NCBI GenBank assembly: GCA_963748485.1
Contig: CAVVJF010000009.1
Location: 868,001-932,000, forward strand
Source of the DNA: DASRWT01 sp963748485
Lineage (GTDB): Bacteria; Methylomirabilota; Methylomirabilia; Rokubacteriales; CSP1-6
DNA: 64,000 nt
Direction of reading: 5' to 3'
Numbering within the stretch: the first letter of the stretch is position 1; each line of letters opens with the position of its first letter. Shown in pieces: positions 47,678 to 56,298 of this stretch. The notes beneath the pieces were generated by a model that saw only the letters and a program-made list of their open reading frames with translations, did no database searches and was not told the DNA's origin. The position numbers were made by a program, and so were the translations under genes.

Positions 47678-47896
47678 CTAGCGGTGCCAGCGGCCGCGCC
47701 CGCCGTGATGGTGCCAGCCGTACCAGCCGTACGGACGCGGCGCCACCACAACGGGCCGCGGAGCGACGATCACACGCGGAGCCGGCACGTACACGCGCGG
47801 GAATGGATCGACGTAGGCGACACAGCCCCCCAGCAACGACCCCAGCACCGCGAGTCCCAGCATCCCCAACGAGCGAAGCGACGTTCGACGGTTCAT
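47678..47896 (-). CDS. Small lipoprotein
   Basis: 72 aa with leader MNRRTSLRSLGMLGLAVLGS and lipobox GGC. The mature part is short and Pro/His/Trp-rich (VAPRPYGWYGWHHH). Such tiny outer-membrane lipoproteins are common; function unknown. Ribosome site GAAGGGAGG upstream. Confidence 0.65.
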   Translation of the reverse strand: MNRRTSLRSLGMLGLAVLGSLLGGCVAYVDPFPRVYVPAPRVIVAPRPVVVAPRPYGWYGWHHHGGRGRWHR

Positions 47897-47992
47897 GGGC
47901 GCCTCCCTTCGTACTCCTGATGGAGTAGACGGAGGCGAGAGCCTGATGATTTACGACGAGCGGGCGGGAACTCGCGGGACGCGTCGGATGTT

Positions 47993-48622
47993 TCAGGACG
48001 AGGGAAGGGTGCGCGGCGCGGTCGCGCGCGCGGCGAGCAACTCCGCCGTCCAGATCAGCAGCAACAGATAGGTCAACCCCAGCAGGAAGCCTCCCACCAC
48101 GTCGAACAGCCAGTGCGCCTCCAGGTAGAGGCGGCTCAGCGCGACGAGGATCACGAGGAGCGCAGCGGTGGCCACGCCGAGGCCCCGCGCCGCGCGATGG
48201 GCCCGCGTCCGGTACAGAACGTACGCGGCCAGACCCAGCAGCACCACCACGCTCAGCACGTGCCCGCTGGGGAATCCGAGCGGGGTGAGGTTCGGACGCG
48301 GCCGGTCGGCCATCCACTTGGCGAGCCACTGGAGCGCGCCCGTGCCGAGCATGACGAGCGGCAGCACGCCCGCCCAGCGGCGATGCCGCGCCCAGAGCGC
48401 GCCGCCGGAGCCGATCAGGATGAGCGGCACCAACCCCCACTCGTCTCCGAGCAGCGACACCGCGCGCATCGGCCCGTCGAGCGCAGGCTGTCGCGCGAAC
48501 GCGATCGCGGTGCGCGCGCCGTGCTCGATGGGCAGCACGGTCGCATTGGCGGTGAGGATGGCGACAGAGAGGTAGCCGGCCCAAGCCACGAGCGCGACGG
48601 TCAGCAGCTGCCTCTGCGTCAC
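47993..48622 (-). CDS. PAP2 family phosphatase
   Basis: 209 aa, several membrane helices. The three PAP2 motifs are visible: KWMADRPRP, GFPSGHV and SRLYLEAHWLFDVVGG (catalytic His residues). It hydrolyses lipid phosphates at the membrane (phosphatidate or undecaprenyl pyrophosphate type). GTG 48622 was chosen since the 19 residues before it have no family match and the frame there overlaps the divergent gene start. Confidence 0.85.
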   Translation of the reverse strand: MTQRQLLTVALVAWAGYLSVAILTANATVLPIEHGARTAIAFARQPALDGPMRAVSLLGDEWGLVPLILIGSGGALWARHRRWAGVLPLVMLGTGALQWLAKWMADRPRPNLTPLGFPSGHVLSVVVLLGLAAYVLYRTRAHRAARGLGVATAALLVILVALSRLYLEAHWLFDVVGGFLLGLTYLLLLIWTAELLAARATAPRTLPSS

Positions 48623-48646
48623 GATCCGATTCTCGCACGGCTGGCA

Positions 48647-49648
48647 ATGGCAGCGGCGTTGCAGATCATGGTCCTCCACATCGGCGGCTTCGTGGTCGGC
48701 ATCGCGCTGGCGGTGATTCTGTTCGCGACAATCGGCGTTGGGCCTGTGTGGGAAGTCATCGGGCGGATCAATTGGTGGCAGTTCACCTTGATCTGCCTCG
48801 CCTACCCTCTCGTTCTGGCCGCCGACACCCTGGGGTGGCGGTACGCGTTCGACCGCGATAGGGCACCCTTTACCCGGCTGTTTCTCGCCCGCGCCGCCGG
48901 AGAGGCCGTGAACGCGGCCTCGGTGATCGCGCCGGTCGGCGGCGAGCCCCTGCGCGCCTGGCTCGTACGTCCCTGGGTGACCTACGAGGACAGCGTGCCG
49001 TCGATCATCGTGGCAAAGACCGCCAATATCAGCGCGCAGGCGTTATTCCAGGCGGGCGCCCTCGCCCTGACCATCGCCCTGCTGGACGTGGAGCGGCGCC
49101 TCACGCTCGGAATGCTGGCGCTGCTCGCCGTGGAAGTCGTGGCGATCGGCGTGTTCGTGACCACCCAGGTCGCCGGCGGGATGGGGTTGATCGGGCGCGT
49201 GCTCAAGCGCTTCGGCATCCGCGGCGGGGCGAAGTCCGCCACGAAGATGGACGACAAGCTGGGCAGCTACTATCGGCGCGAGCGCGGCCGCTTCGCCGCC
49301 TCGCTCGGGTTCCACCTCGCCGGCCGCGTGCTCGGCGCCGTGGAGGTGATGGTGATCCTGTGGGCGCTGACCTTGCCCGCCACCCCGGTAAACGGCGTCG
49401 CCATCGAGGCGATCGGCTCCGGCGTCCGCTTCGCGACGTTCTTCCTGCCGGGCAGCATCGGCGTACTCGAGGGCGCGAACGCGGCCGCCTTCGAGGCGCT
49501 GAAGCTGGGCGCGGGCGCCGGCCTCGCCTTTAGCGTGCTGCGCCGAGCCCGACAGATCGTCTGGGTCGCGCTGGGGCTGGCTGCCATCGGGCTGGCGCGA
49601 ATGGGCCTGCGGACACGGGCGCGCGCATACGCGCCGCCGCGGGGATGA
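48647..49648 (+). CDS. LPG synthase TM-domain / flippase-like membrane protein
   Basis: 333 aa, multiple membrane helices, with the AGEAVNAASVIAPVGGEPLRAWLVRP and FFLPGSIGVLEGANAAAFEALKLG blocks of the lysylphosphatidylglycerol synthase TM (UPF0104) family, which includes lipid flippases. It has no synthase domain. Its 3' end overlaps the convergent lipid-kinase gene by 119 nt, so the two coding frames share DNA on opposite strands. Confidence 0.85.
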   Translation: MAAALQIMVLHIGGFVVGIALAVILFATIGVGPVWEVIGRINWWQFTLICLAYPLVLAADTLGWRYAFDRDRAPFTRLFLARAAGEAVNAASVIAPVGGEPLRAWLVRPWVTYEDSVPSIIVAKTANISAQALFQAGALALTIALLDVERRLTLGMLALLAVEVVAIGVFVTTQVAGGMGLIGRVLKRFGIRGGAKSATKMDDKLGSYYRRERGRFAASLGFHLAGRVLGAVEVMVILWALTLPATPVNGVAIEAIGSGVRFATFFLPGSIGVLEGANAAAFEALKLGAGAGLAFSVLRRARQIVWVALGLAAIGLARMGLRTRARAYAPPRG

Positions 49649-50504
49649 GCAACGGGAGCGCGCCGGGCAGCACGCGCAGGTCCTCGGGGGCGCCCCCGTC
49701 CGGCGTCACGCGCACGCGCCGCGCCTGACAGCGCACGATGCCGGCGGGCGCGCGCGGGACGCCGAGCAGGAGGCCGATCAGCCGCGCCCACACGCGGTAC
49801 CGTGGCGCCGCCTCCATCACGAAGACGTCGAAGCGGCCGTCCGTCGGGGAGGCGCCCGGCGTGAGCGCGAGGAATCCGCGATACGTCTCCACGTTGGCCA
49901 CCGTCACGATGGGCGCGCGCGCTTCGAGCAGCCGGCCATCGACTTCCACGCGGAGGGACGGCAGGGGCGCCTCCACGAGGAAGCGCCGCGCCATCCGGTA
50001 GTAGGCGAGCAGCCGCAGCCAGCGCTGACGCGGCGGACGTATGCCGTGCTCCACCGCCTCCTGGATGTCGGCGAGCCAGCCGTAGCTCGCGTGCGAGAGG
50101 AAGACCTCGTCTCCCGCCACGCCCACGTCCACGCCGCGCGCGACGCCGCCGTCGAGGACGCCGAGCGCCCCGCGCGCCTGGCCGGGCATGGCGAACGCAC
50201 TCGCGAAGAGGTTCCCGAAGCCGGTCGGCACGGACAGGAGCGGCACGCCGTGCCGGATCGCCGCGGGCGCGGCGGCGCTCTGCGTGGCATCGCCGCCCAC
50301 GCAGACGAGGCGCGAGAACGTGGGCTCGCACGTGGCGCTCCACTCGGCGAGGGCGGGCGCGCCGCGGAACCGCTGCACCCGGGCCGGCTGCCCGCGCCGC
50401 TCGAGCCCGCGCGCGATGCGCCGGGCGATGCGCCCCGCGCGCCCGACGCCGGAGCCCGGCGTGTACACCACCTGCACCGCCTGACGCCTCCCGTCCCTGG
50501 ACAT
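49530..50504 (-). CDS. Diacylglycerol kinase-type lipid kinase
   Basis: 324 aa with the DAGK catalytic fold: YTPGSG, RLVCVGGDATQSAAAPA (GGDGT-like loop), VPTGFGNLFASAFAMPG and, in the C-terminal domain, GRFDVFVMEAA. It phosphorylates a lipid such as diacylglycerol or a sphingoid base. The last 40 codons overlap the upstream convergent gene. Together with PAP2 and the flippase-like protein it forms a lipid-phosphate group. Confidence 0.85.
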   Translation of the reverse strand: MSRDGRRQAVQVVYTPGSGVGRAGRIARRIARGLERRGQPARVQRFRGAPALAEWSATCEPTFSRLVCVGGDATQSAAAPAAIRHGVPLLSVPTGFGNLFASAFAMPGQARGALGVLDGGVARGVDVGVAGDEVFLSHASYGWLADIQEAVEHGIRPPRQRWLRLLAYYRMARRFLVEAPLPSLRVEVDGRLLEARAPIVTVANVETYRGFLALTPGASPTDGRFDVFVMEAAPRYRVWARLIGLLLGVPRAPAGIVRCQARRVRVTPDGGAPEDLRVLPGALPLLIPAAARMRAPVSAGPFAPARWQPAPARPRRSVGLGAAR

Positions 50505-50651
50505 GCGTCAGGGGATTGCAAGTCGCCGACCATCACGCCACGCGCGCTAACCGCCCTGCTACATGGACGTTTTCAGGCTCGTGGGCGCTCCGGCGGGTGT
50601 TGCCGGCGGGTAGCTTCTCCTCGGCGGGTAGTTCCTCCGCCCGCGCTCGAG

Positions 50652-51896
50652 CTACGAGGCAGCGACCTCGCGCAGCCGCTTCTCCAGGTGCCGCCGCTCG
50701 GCCTCGTTGCTCACCAGGGTCAGCGCGCGCCGGTACGAGTCGGCGGCCTCGGCATGGCGCCCCATGCGGCGGAGCAGCTCGGCGCGCGTGGTGGGCAAAA
50801 GATGATAGCCCGCGAGCGCGCCGCGCGACTCGAGGCCGTCCACGAGGGCGAGGCCGCGCTCCGGCGCCTCCGCCATGGCGACGGCGACCGCGCGATTGAG
50901 CTCGACCACCGGCGAGGGATGCACCATCGCGAGCAACCCGTAGAGCGCGGCGATCTCGCGCCAGTCGGTGGCGGCGGCGGCGGGCGCCTGCGCGTGCACC
51001 GCCGCGATGGCGGCCTGTAGCGCGTACGCGCCGGGCGGCCGCGGCCCGCCGCGCAGCGCCGTCTGGACGAGGGCGGCGCCCTCCGCGATCTGTGCGGCAT
51101 CCCAGCGCGACCGATCCTGCTCGTCCAGGAGGACGAGGTCGCCGGCCTCGTCCAGGCGCGTGGCGCGCCGCGCATCGTGCAACAGCATCAGGGCGAGCAG
51201 GCCACGGGGCTCGGCCTGCGCGGGCAAGAGCTCCACCAGCATGCGCCCGAGCCGGATCGCCTGCTCGCAGAGCTCGTTGCGCACGAGCCGGGTGCCGAAG
51301 CTGGCCGAGTAGCCCTCGTTGAAGACGAGATACACCACCGCCATCACCGCCTGCAGCCGCTCGACGAGCGCGTCGGCGGAGGGCACCTCGTAGGGGATGC
51401 GCGCGTCGCGGATCTTGGCCTTGGCGCGCACGAGGCGCTGGGCCATGGTGGGCGTGGGTACGAGGAAGCCGTGCGCGATCTCCTCGGTGGAGAGGCCCCC
51501 CAGCGTGCGCAGCGTCAGCGCCACCTGCGCCTCGCTCGCGAGGGCCGGGTGGCAGCAGGTGAAGATCAGGCGGAGCCGGTCCTCGGACACGGGAGCCTCG
51601 TCATCCGTGAGGGACGGCGCCGTCTGCTCGATGTGGCGGGCGATCTCGTCCTGCTTGCGGGCGAGGAACGCGCGCCGGCGCATGCGATCGATGGCCTTGT
51701 GCCGCGCGGTCGAGATGAGCCAGCTCGCCGGGTTCGCCGGCGTCCCCCCCGCCGGCCACTGCTCCACGGCGGTCGCGAGCGCCTCCTGCAGCGCCTCCTC
51801 GGCGGCGTCGAAGTCGCCGAGCAGCCGAATCAGGGTCGCCAGGATCCGGCCGTGCTCGGCCCGATACACATCCTCGACCAGGGTGGTCTCCACCAT
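50652..51896 (-). CDS. ECF42-type RNA polymerase sigma factor
   Basis: 414 aa. Sigma region 2 (AEEALQEALATAVEQWP, ARHKAIDRMRRR) and region 4 (ALTLRTLGGLSTEEIAHGF, TMAQRLVRAKAKIRDA) are followed by a 200-residue C-terminal TPR-like extension with VYLVFNEGYSAS, the design of ECF42 sigma factors. These usually partner DGPF/YCII proteins instead of an anti-sigma factor; two such genes lie nearby. It is probably the regulator of the block 50.6-56.8 kb. Confidence 0.85.
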   Translation of the reverse strand: MVETTLVEDVYRAEHGRILATLIRLLGDFDAAEEALQEALATAVEQWPAGGTPANPASWLISTARHKAIDRMRRRAFLARKQDEIARHIEQTAPSLTDDEAPVSEDRLRLIFTCCHPALASEAQVALTLRTLGGLSTEEIAHGFLVPTPTMAQRLVRAKAKIRDARIPYEVPSADALVERLQAVMAVVYLVFNEGYSASFGTRLVRNELCEQAIRLGRMLVELLPAQAEPRGLLALMLLHDARRATRLDEAGDLVLLDEQDRSRWDAAQIAEGAALVQTALRGGPRPPGAYALQAAIAAVHAQAPAAAATDWREIAALYGLLAMVHPSPVVELNRAVAVAMAEAPERGLALVDGLESRGALAGYHLLPTTRAELLRRMGRHAEAADSYRRALTLVSNEAERRHLEKRLREVAAS

Positions 51897-51934
51897 CCCA
51901 GGCTACCGCACACGGCAAGCGCGGGGCCATTACC

Positions 51935-51960
51935 TCTCGAGTCATTGCGGCCCCTCTGGA
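51935..51960 (+). promoter_or_regulatory. Weak ECF42-like promoter before DinB
   Basis: TCTCGA-N17-GGA differs by one base in each element from TGTCGA-N17-CGA seen at the other loci in this block, at identical spacing, 70 nt before the DinB start. Reported as a candidate only. Confidence 0.3.
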
Positions 51961-52031
51961 CGGGTGCTACCGTGACACCGCGCGGGCTGAACCGCGCGCC
52001 GCGACAATCCCCCACCACGGAGGAAGCGACC

Positions 52032-52511
52032 ATGGGTGCCCGCGCCGACATGCTGGCGAAACAATTCGAGGCCAAGGCCGACGAGCTCACCGGCACCATC
52101 GAGACGCTGTCGGAGGCCGACTGGAAGAAAGTCACCACTGCGGAGAAGTGGTCCGTCGGCGTCACGGCGCATCACGTGGCCGGTTCGCACGAGCCGATCG
52201 CCGGGATGCTGAAGGCCGTCGCGAGCGGACAAACCCTCCCGCCGTTCACCATGGACATGCTGCACGAGGGCAACGCGAAGCACGCCAAGGAGTTCGCGGA
52301 CTGCACCAAAGCCGAGACGCTGGCCCTCCAGAAGAAGGGCGTGGCGAGCGCGTCGGCGACAGTGCGGGGACTGGCCGACGCGGATCTCGAGCGGACCGGG
52401 ACGTTGCTCACGGGTACGCCCGCCATGTCGGTGCAGCAGATCATCGAGAGCATCCTGATCAACCACATCCAGGATCACCTCGGGAGCATCAAGGCCACGG
52501 TGGGACGCTAG
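52032..52511 (+). CDS. DinB-family protein
   Basis: 159 aa, four-helix DinB/YfiT-like fold with metal-binding histidines: TAEKWSVGVTAHHVAGS, then NHIQDHLGSI near the end. Such proteins include thiol-dependent S-transferases. Start ATG 52032 behind GGAGG. A close paralogue lies at 56.3 kb; both belong to the putative ECF42 regulon. Its stop overlaps the convergent DGPF gene by 4 nt. Confidence 0.85.
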   Translation: MGARADMLAKQFEAKADELTGTIETLSEADWKKVTTAEKWSVGVTAHHVAGSHEPIAGMLKAVASGQTLPPFTMDMLHEGNAKHAKEFADCTKAETLALQKKGVASASATVRGLADADLERTGTLLTGTPAMSVQQIIESILINHIQDHLGSIKATVGR

Positions 52512-52870
52512 GGCTCGGCGGGCCACTCCCGGAGCGGGCGGATCTCGATCGACAAGCCGCCGTGCAGCAGCGGGTGGCGCCGCACGAAGTCGAGGGCCTC
52601 GTCGAGGTTCTTGGCGTCCAGGATGGTGTAGCCGGCCAGCTGCTCCTTGGTCTCGGCAAAGGGGCCATCGGTGATGAGGGGCTTGCCATCCTGGAGCCGC
52701 ACCGTGGTGGCGGTGGTAGTGTCCTGCAGGCGTCCGCCGCCCCGGTAGAAGCCGCTCGCGCGGCGGCCCTCGCTGTAGTCGAAGGCCCGCTGGACGATCG
52801 CGGTCTGCTCCGTGTCCGACAGCCCGTCCCACCACTTCTCTTCCTTGTAAATGAGCAGCATGTACCGCAT
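52508..52870 (-). CDS. DGPF (YCII-related) domain protein
   Basis: 120 aa. MRYMLLIYKEE at the start, LITDGPFAETKEQLAGY carrying DGPF, and ALDFVRRHPLLHGGLSIEIRPL at the end are the hallmark of the DGPF/YCII family that accompanies ECF42 sigma factors. Start at ATG 52870. The MFS gene upstream ends 2 nt before it, so both share the promoter at 54.15 kb. Confidence 0.88.
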   Translation of the reverse strand: MRYMLLIYKEEKWWDGLSDTEQTAIVQRAFDYSEGRRASGFYRGGGRLQDTTTATTVRLQDGKPLITDGPFAETKEQLAGYTILDAKNLDEALDFVRRHPLLHGGLSIEIRPLREWPAEP

Positions 52871-52871
52871 G

Positions 52872-54101
52872 TCAGCCTCCCGCGCTTGGGGACGGCACGG
52901 GAAGTCCGAGCGGGCGCGGGGCGCGCGGCGGACGGAACGTCGTCGCGATGGCCACTGCCCCGAGTCCGATCGCGGCCGATCCCGCGTAGAGCCAGAAGTA
53001 GCTGCCGAAGCTGTCATAGAGCCAGCCGCCCGTCAGCGGGCCCATGGCCATGCCGAGCGTGGCCACGAAGCCGACCGCGCCGAACGTGGCGCCCATGATC
53101 CGCGCGCCGAAGTACTCGCGCACCACGATGGCGTAGAGCGGCATCACACCGCCGTAGGAGAAGCCGAACAGAAGGGCCAGCGCGTAGAAGCCCACGAGAT
53201 CACGCGTCACCAGGTAGAGGGCGATGGACACGGCCTGGAGCGTCAGCCCCACCAGCAGTATGCGCTTCGCGCCGATGCGATCGGCCATGAGCCCGCAGAT
53301 GATTCGGCCGCCGAGGGAGCCGATGCCCGCCACGCCGATCACGGTGGCAGCGGCCATGGCGGCGACCCCGTGATCCATGGCGTTCGCCACCATGTGGAAG
53401 ATGGGGCCCGAGTGCGCGGCGCAGCAGGCGAAGTGGGTGAACGCGATGGCGGCGAACTGGGGCGTCCGCAGAGCCTGCCCGATCGTGAGATCGGGGCCTT
53501 TCGGTACGCTTCCCGCCGGCGCCGCGTCGGCCGGCGGCATGCGGGGCTCGCGCACGAGCAGGGCGGCGGGAATGATGACGAGCCAGGCGAGGTTGCCCAC
53601 GGCGAGCATGGCGATGCGCCAGTCGTAGTTGGTGATGATCCAGCGCGCCAGCGGACCCACCGTGGTGGCGCCCAGGCTCATGCCCGCAGAGACCAGCGCC
53701 ACCGCCAGGCTGCGGTTCGCGACGAACCACTTGGTGGTGCTCGCGATCAGCGGCGCGTAGAAGCTGCCGGCCGCCACGCCCACCACCACGCCGAAGACGA
53801 GCTGGAACTGTCCCAGCGTGGCCGCCTGGCTGGCCGTCACCAGACCCAGACCGAGGAGAATACCCCCGCTGAGGACGACGGCGCGTGTGCCGAAGCGGTC
53901 GGACAGCGCACCCCAGGCGAACGAGCCCACCCCCATCGCGAGGAAGTTCAGAAGCGCGGCGGTGGAAATGCCGGTCCGCGACCAGCCCATGGCCTCGGCG
54001 ATGGGTTGCAAGAAGATGTTGAGCGAGAGCATCGCGCCCATGCCGATGCAGGTGATGACCATGCCCGCGCCCACGATGATCCAGCCGTAGAAGAGCCGCA
54101 T
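52872..54101 (-). CDS. MFS transporter
   Basis: 409 aa with 12 predicted membrane helices; GALSDRFGTRAVVLSGG is the loop 2-3 motif A. It belongs to the monocarboxylate/oxalate-type MFS group (FFYGWIIVGAGM-like start, IFLQPIAEAMGW, SFGSYFWLYAG). Substrate unknown. Start ATG 54101 follows GGGAGG, 37 nt after the -10 element of a perfect ECF42-like promoter. First gene of an operon with the DGPF protein. Confidence 0.85.
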   Translation of the reverse strand: MRLFYGWIIVGAGMVITCIGMGAMLSLNIFLQPIAEAMGWSRTGISTAALLNFLAMGVGSFAWGALSDRFGTRAVVLSGGILLGLGLVTASQAATLGQFQLVFGVVVGVAAGSFYAPLIASTTKWFVANRSLAVALVSAGMSLGATTVGPLARWIITNYDWRIAMLAVGNLAWLVIIPAALLVREPRMPPADAAPAGSVPKGPDLTIGQALRTPQFAAIAFTHFACCAAHSGPIFHMVANAMDHGVAAMAAATVIGVAGIGSLGGRIICGLMADRIGAKRILLVGLTLQAVSIALYLVTRDLVGFYALALLFGFSYGGVMPLYAIVVREYFGARIMGATFGAVGFVATLGMAMGPLTGGWLYDSFGSYFWLYAGSAAIGLGAVAIATTFRPPRAPRPLGLPVPSPSAGG

Positions 54102-54137
54102 CGATCCTCCCGTTTCGACCACGGTAGCACTCTCTGG

Positions 54138-54163
54138 TCGAACGGTCGGACCCGTTTTCGACA
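54138..54163 (-). promoter_or_regulatory. ECF42-like promoter of the MFS-DGPF operon
   Basis: On the minus strand TGTCGA (54163-54158) and CGA (54140-54138) are separated by 17 nt. This equals the -35/-10 pattern I recall for ECF42 sigma factors (TGTCGA and CGA/TC). Confidence 0.6.
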
Positions 54164-54174
54164 GCGCCCTGCCC

Positions 54175-54199
54175 CGTCGATCCGGCGCGGCGCGTTCGA
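54175..54199 (+). promoter_or_regulatory. ECF42-like promoter of the second DGPF gene
   Basis: CGTCGA-N16-CGA, one mismatch in the -35 and one base shorter spacing than the site for the MFS operon, located 35 nt before the DGPF start. Divergent to that promoter and only 11 nt away from it. Confidence 0.45.
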
Positions 54200-54233
54200 C
54201 TATCTGATATCTGATAGAAGAAAGGAGTCCCCT

Positions 54234-54668
54234 ATGCGATTCATGATCCTGGTGAAGGCCACCAAGGAGTCGGAGGCGGGCCAGTTCCCCTCGGCGGAGC
54301 TGATCGCCGCCATGGGACGATTCAACGAGGAGATGGTGGCGGCGAGCGTGATGCTCGCCGGTGAAGGTCTTCACCCGAGCTCGGCCGGGGTGCGGGTCAA
54401 GTTCTCCGGACGCCAGCGTAACGTGACCGAAGGTCCCTTCCTCCACACCAGCGAGCTGGTGGCCGGCTTCTGGCTCATTCAGGTGCCGTCGAAGGAGGAG
54501 GCGCTCGCCTGGGTGTCGCGCATCCCGTTCGCGGACGGGGAAGAGGTCGAGCTACGCCGGGTGTTCGAGGCGGAGGACTTTCCCGCGGAAAGCATGCCTC
54601 CCGCGAAGGTGGCGAGAGAGCAGGCGCTGCGCGACGAGCTGGCCCGGAGGGCCAAGAAGTCTCAGTGA
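54234..54668 (+). CDS. DGPF (YCII-related) domain protein
   Basis: 144 aa. MRFMILVKATKESEAG, VTEGPFLHTSELVAGFWLIQV (GPF variant of DGPF) and a charged C-terminal helix. ATG 54234 behind AAAGGAG. Second DGPF paralogue of the block; its stop is 7 nt before the convergent DHA2 transporter end. Confidence 0.85.
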   Translation: MRFMILVKATKESEAGQFPSAELIAAMGRFNEEMVAASVMLAGEGLHPSSAGVRVKFSGRQRNVTEGPFLHTSELVAGFWLIQVPSKEEALAWVSRIPFADGEEVELRRVFEAEDFPAESMPPAKVAREQALRDELARRAKKSQ

Positions 54669-54675
54669 GGGCGCC

Positions 54676-56199
54676 TCAGGACGCCTTCCCCTCCCCGTTC
54701 CGCAGCGCGATCACCGCGCCGATGGCCGTCACCACGAGGACCGCGGCGCTAACGGCGGCGATCATCTCCACGCCCTGCACGAACGCGTCGCGCGCCCTGG
54801 CGAGCAGCTCGACACCCACCGGACCGGGCAGCCGCTCCGCCACCGCCAGCGCACCGCCCAGCGTGGACTGCGCGGCCTCCGCCCGAACCGGCGCCACGCC
54901 CGCCGGGACGGCACCGACCATCAGGCCGCGATACACCGCGGTACCGACGCTGCCGAGGATCGCGATGCCGAGCGCCCCGCCCAGCTCCGCGCTGGTCTCC
55001 GACATCGCGCCTGCCGCGCCCGCGCGCTCGGGCGGCGCGCTCGCCACGATCATGTCGGTGGCCAGGATGTAGACAGGCGCGAGGCCGAGCAGCAGGATCA
55101 CGGAGCCGCCGATCACCGCCTCGAACCCGGCGGGGCCGGCCACTCGGGTGACGACGAGGAGTCCTGCGGCCGAGAGCAGCAGGCCGCCCGCCATGACGAG
55201 CGAGGGCGTCACCCACCGCACCACGACGGGCGTCGACAAGGAGCCGATGATGAAGGCGACCGAGGACGGTAGCATCCAGAGCCCGGCGCGCAATGGCGAG
55301 AATCCCGTCACGAGCTGGAGGTACTGGGGGAAGAAAAGGAAGACCCCGTACATGACCAGGAAAGCGAGCGTGTTCACCACCAACGAAGCACTGAACGTGG
55401 TGGCCTGGAAGAGCCGGAGGTCGACGAGCGGATCGGCGAGTCGGCGCTGCCGCCGCACGAACACGACACCCAGGCCGATGCCGGCAACGATGGTGAGGGC
55501 CGACACCGCCGATGGGCCGTGCTCGGCGATGCGCTTGATCCCGAAGATCACCGCCAGCACCGCGCAGAGCGACAGCCCCGCGCTGGGCAGGTCGAATCGG
55601 CCGCGCTCGGGCACTCGGAACTCGGGGAGCAGTCGCGGCCCCAGAAGGAGCAGCAGCGCCATCGCCGGCACTGCGAGGAGGAACACCGAGCCCCACCAGA
55701 AATACTGCAACAGAAGCCCGCCCAGCATCGGGCCGAGGATGCCGCCGATCGAGAAGCTGGTGGTCCAGATGCCGATGGCCACCGTGCGCTGCCGCGCGTC
55801 GTGGAACATGTTTCGAATCAGGGACAGCGTGGAGGGCATCAGCGTGGCGCCGGCGATGCCAAGCACGGCGCGCGCGGCGATCAGCATCGCGGCGGTGGTC
55901 GAAAACGCCGCGAGCACCGAGGCCACGCCGAACGCGCTCGCGCCCATCAGCAGCAAGCGCCGCCGCCCGATCCGGTCGCCCAGTGTCCCCATGGTGATGA
56001 GCGAACCCGCGATCAGAAATCCGTAAATATCCACGATCCACAGGAGCTGCGCGCTGCTGGGGGCCAGCGCCGCGCTCAGATGCGGCACGGCCAGGTTCAG
56101 CACGGTCAGGTCCATGGCCACAAGCAGGCAGGGCAGGACCAGCACCGCGAGCCCGATCCACTCGCGGCGCCCCGCCCTCACCATCTCCGCAGAACGCAT
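54676..56199 (-). CDS. DHA2-family MFS multidrug exporter
   Basis: 507 aa, 14 membrane helices (EmrB/QacA type). LLVAMDLTVLNLAVPHLSAAL is the TM1 motif, GTLGDRIGRRRLLLMG motif A and GIWTTSFSIGGILGPMLGGLL motif C of antiporters. It likely exports toxic compounds using proton motive force. Its upstream region contains the minus-strand half of the bidirectional ECF42-like site. Confidence 0.88.
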   Translation of the reverse strand: MRSAEMVRAGRREWIGLAVLVLPCLLVAMDLTVLNLAVPHLSAALAPSSAQLLWIVDIYGFLIAGSLITMGTLGDRIGRRRLLLMGASAFGVASVLAAFSTTAAMLIAARAVLGIAGATLMPSTLSLIRNMFHDARQRTVAIGIWTTSFSIGGILGPMLGGLLLQYFWWGSVFLLAVPAMALLLLLGPRLLPEFRVPERGRFDLPSAGLSLCAVLAVIFGIKRIAEHGPSAVSALTIVAGIGLGVVFVRRQRRLADPLVDLRLFQATTFSASLVVNTLAFLVMYGVFLFFPQYLQLVTGFSPLRAGLWMLPSSVAFIIGSLSTPVVVRWVTPSLVMAGGLLLSAAGLLVVTRVAGPAGFEAVIGGSVILLLGLAPVYILATDMIVASAPPERAGAAGAMSETSAELGGALGIAILGSVGTAVYRGLMVGAVPAGVAPVRAEAAQSTLGGALAVAERLPGPVGVELLARARDAFVQGVEMIAAVSAAVLVVTAIGAVIALRNGEGKAS

Positions 56200-56223
56200 G
56201 CCGTGGTTCGCCTCCCGGTCCTA

Positions 56224-56251
56224 TGTCGAATGCGAGTCGTCCCGTTCGACT
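56224..56251. promoter_or_regulatory. Bidirectional ECF42-like promoter
   Basis: Plus strand: TGTCGA (56224-56229)-N17-CGA (56247-56249) facing the DinB gene at 56299. Minus strand, same DNA: AGTCGA-N17-CGA facing the exporter at 56199. One sequence can thus serve both divergent genes, because TGTCGA-N17-CGACTA contains a second, opposite pair. Confidence 0.55.
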
Positions 56252-56298
56252 ACCTGACGAACTCGCCCATTCCACCACAAACGGTAAGGAGGCGTCGC

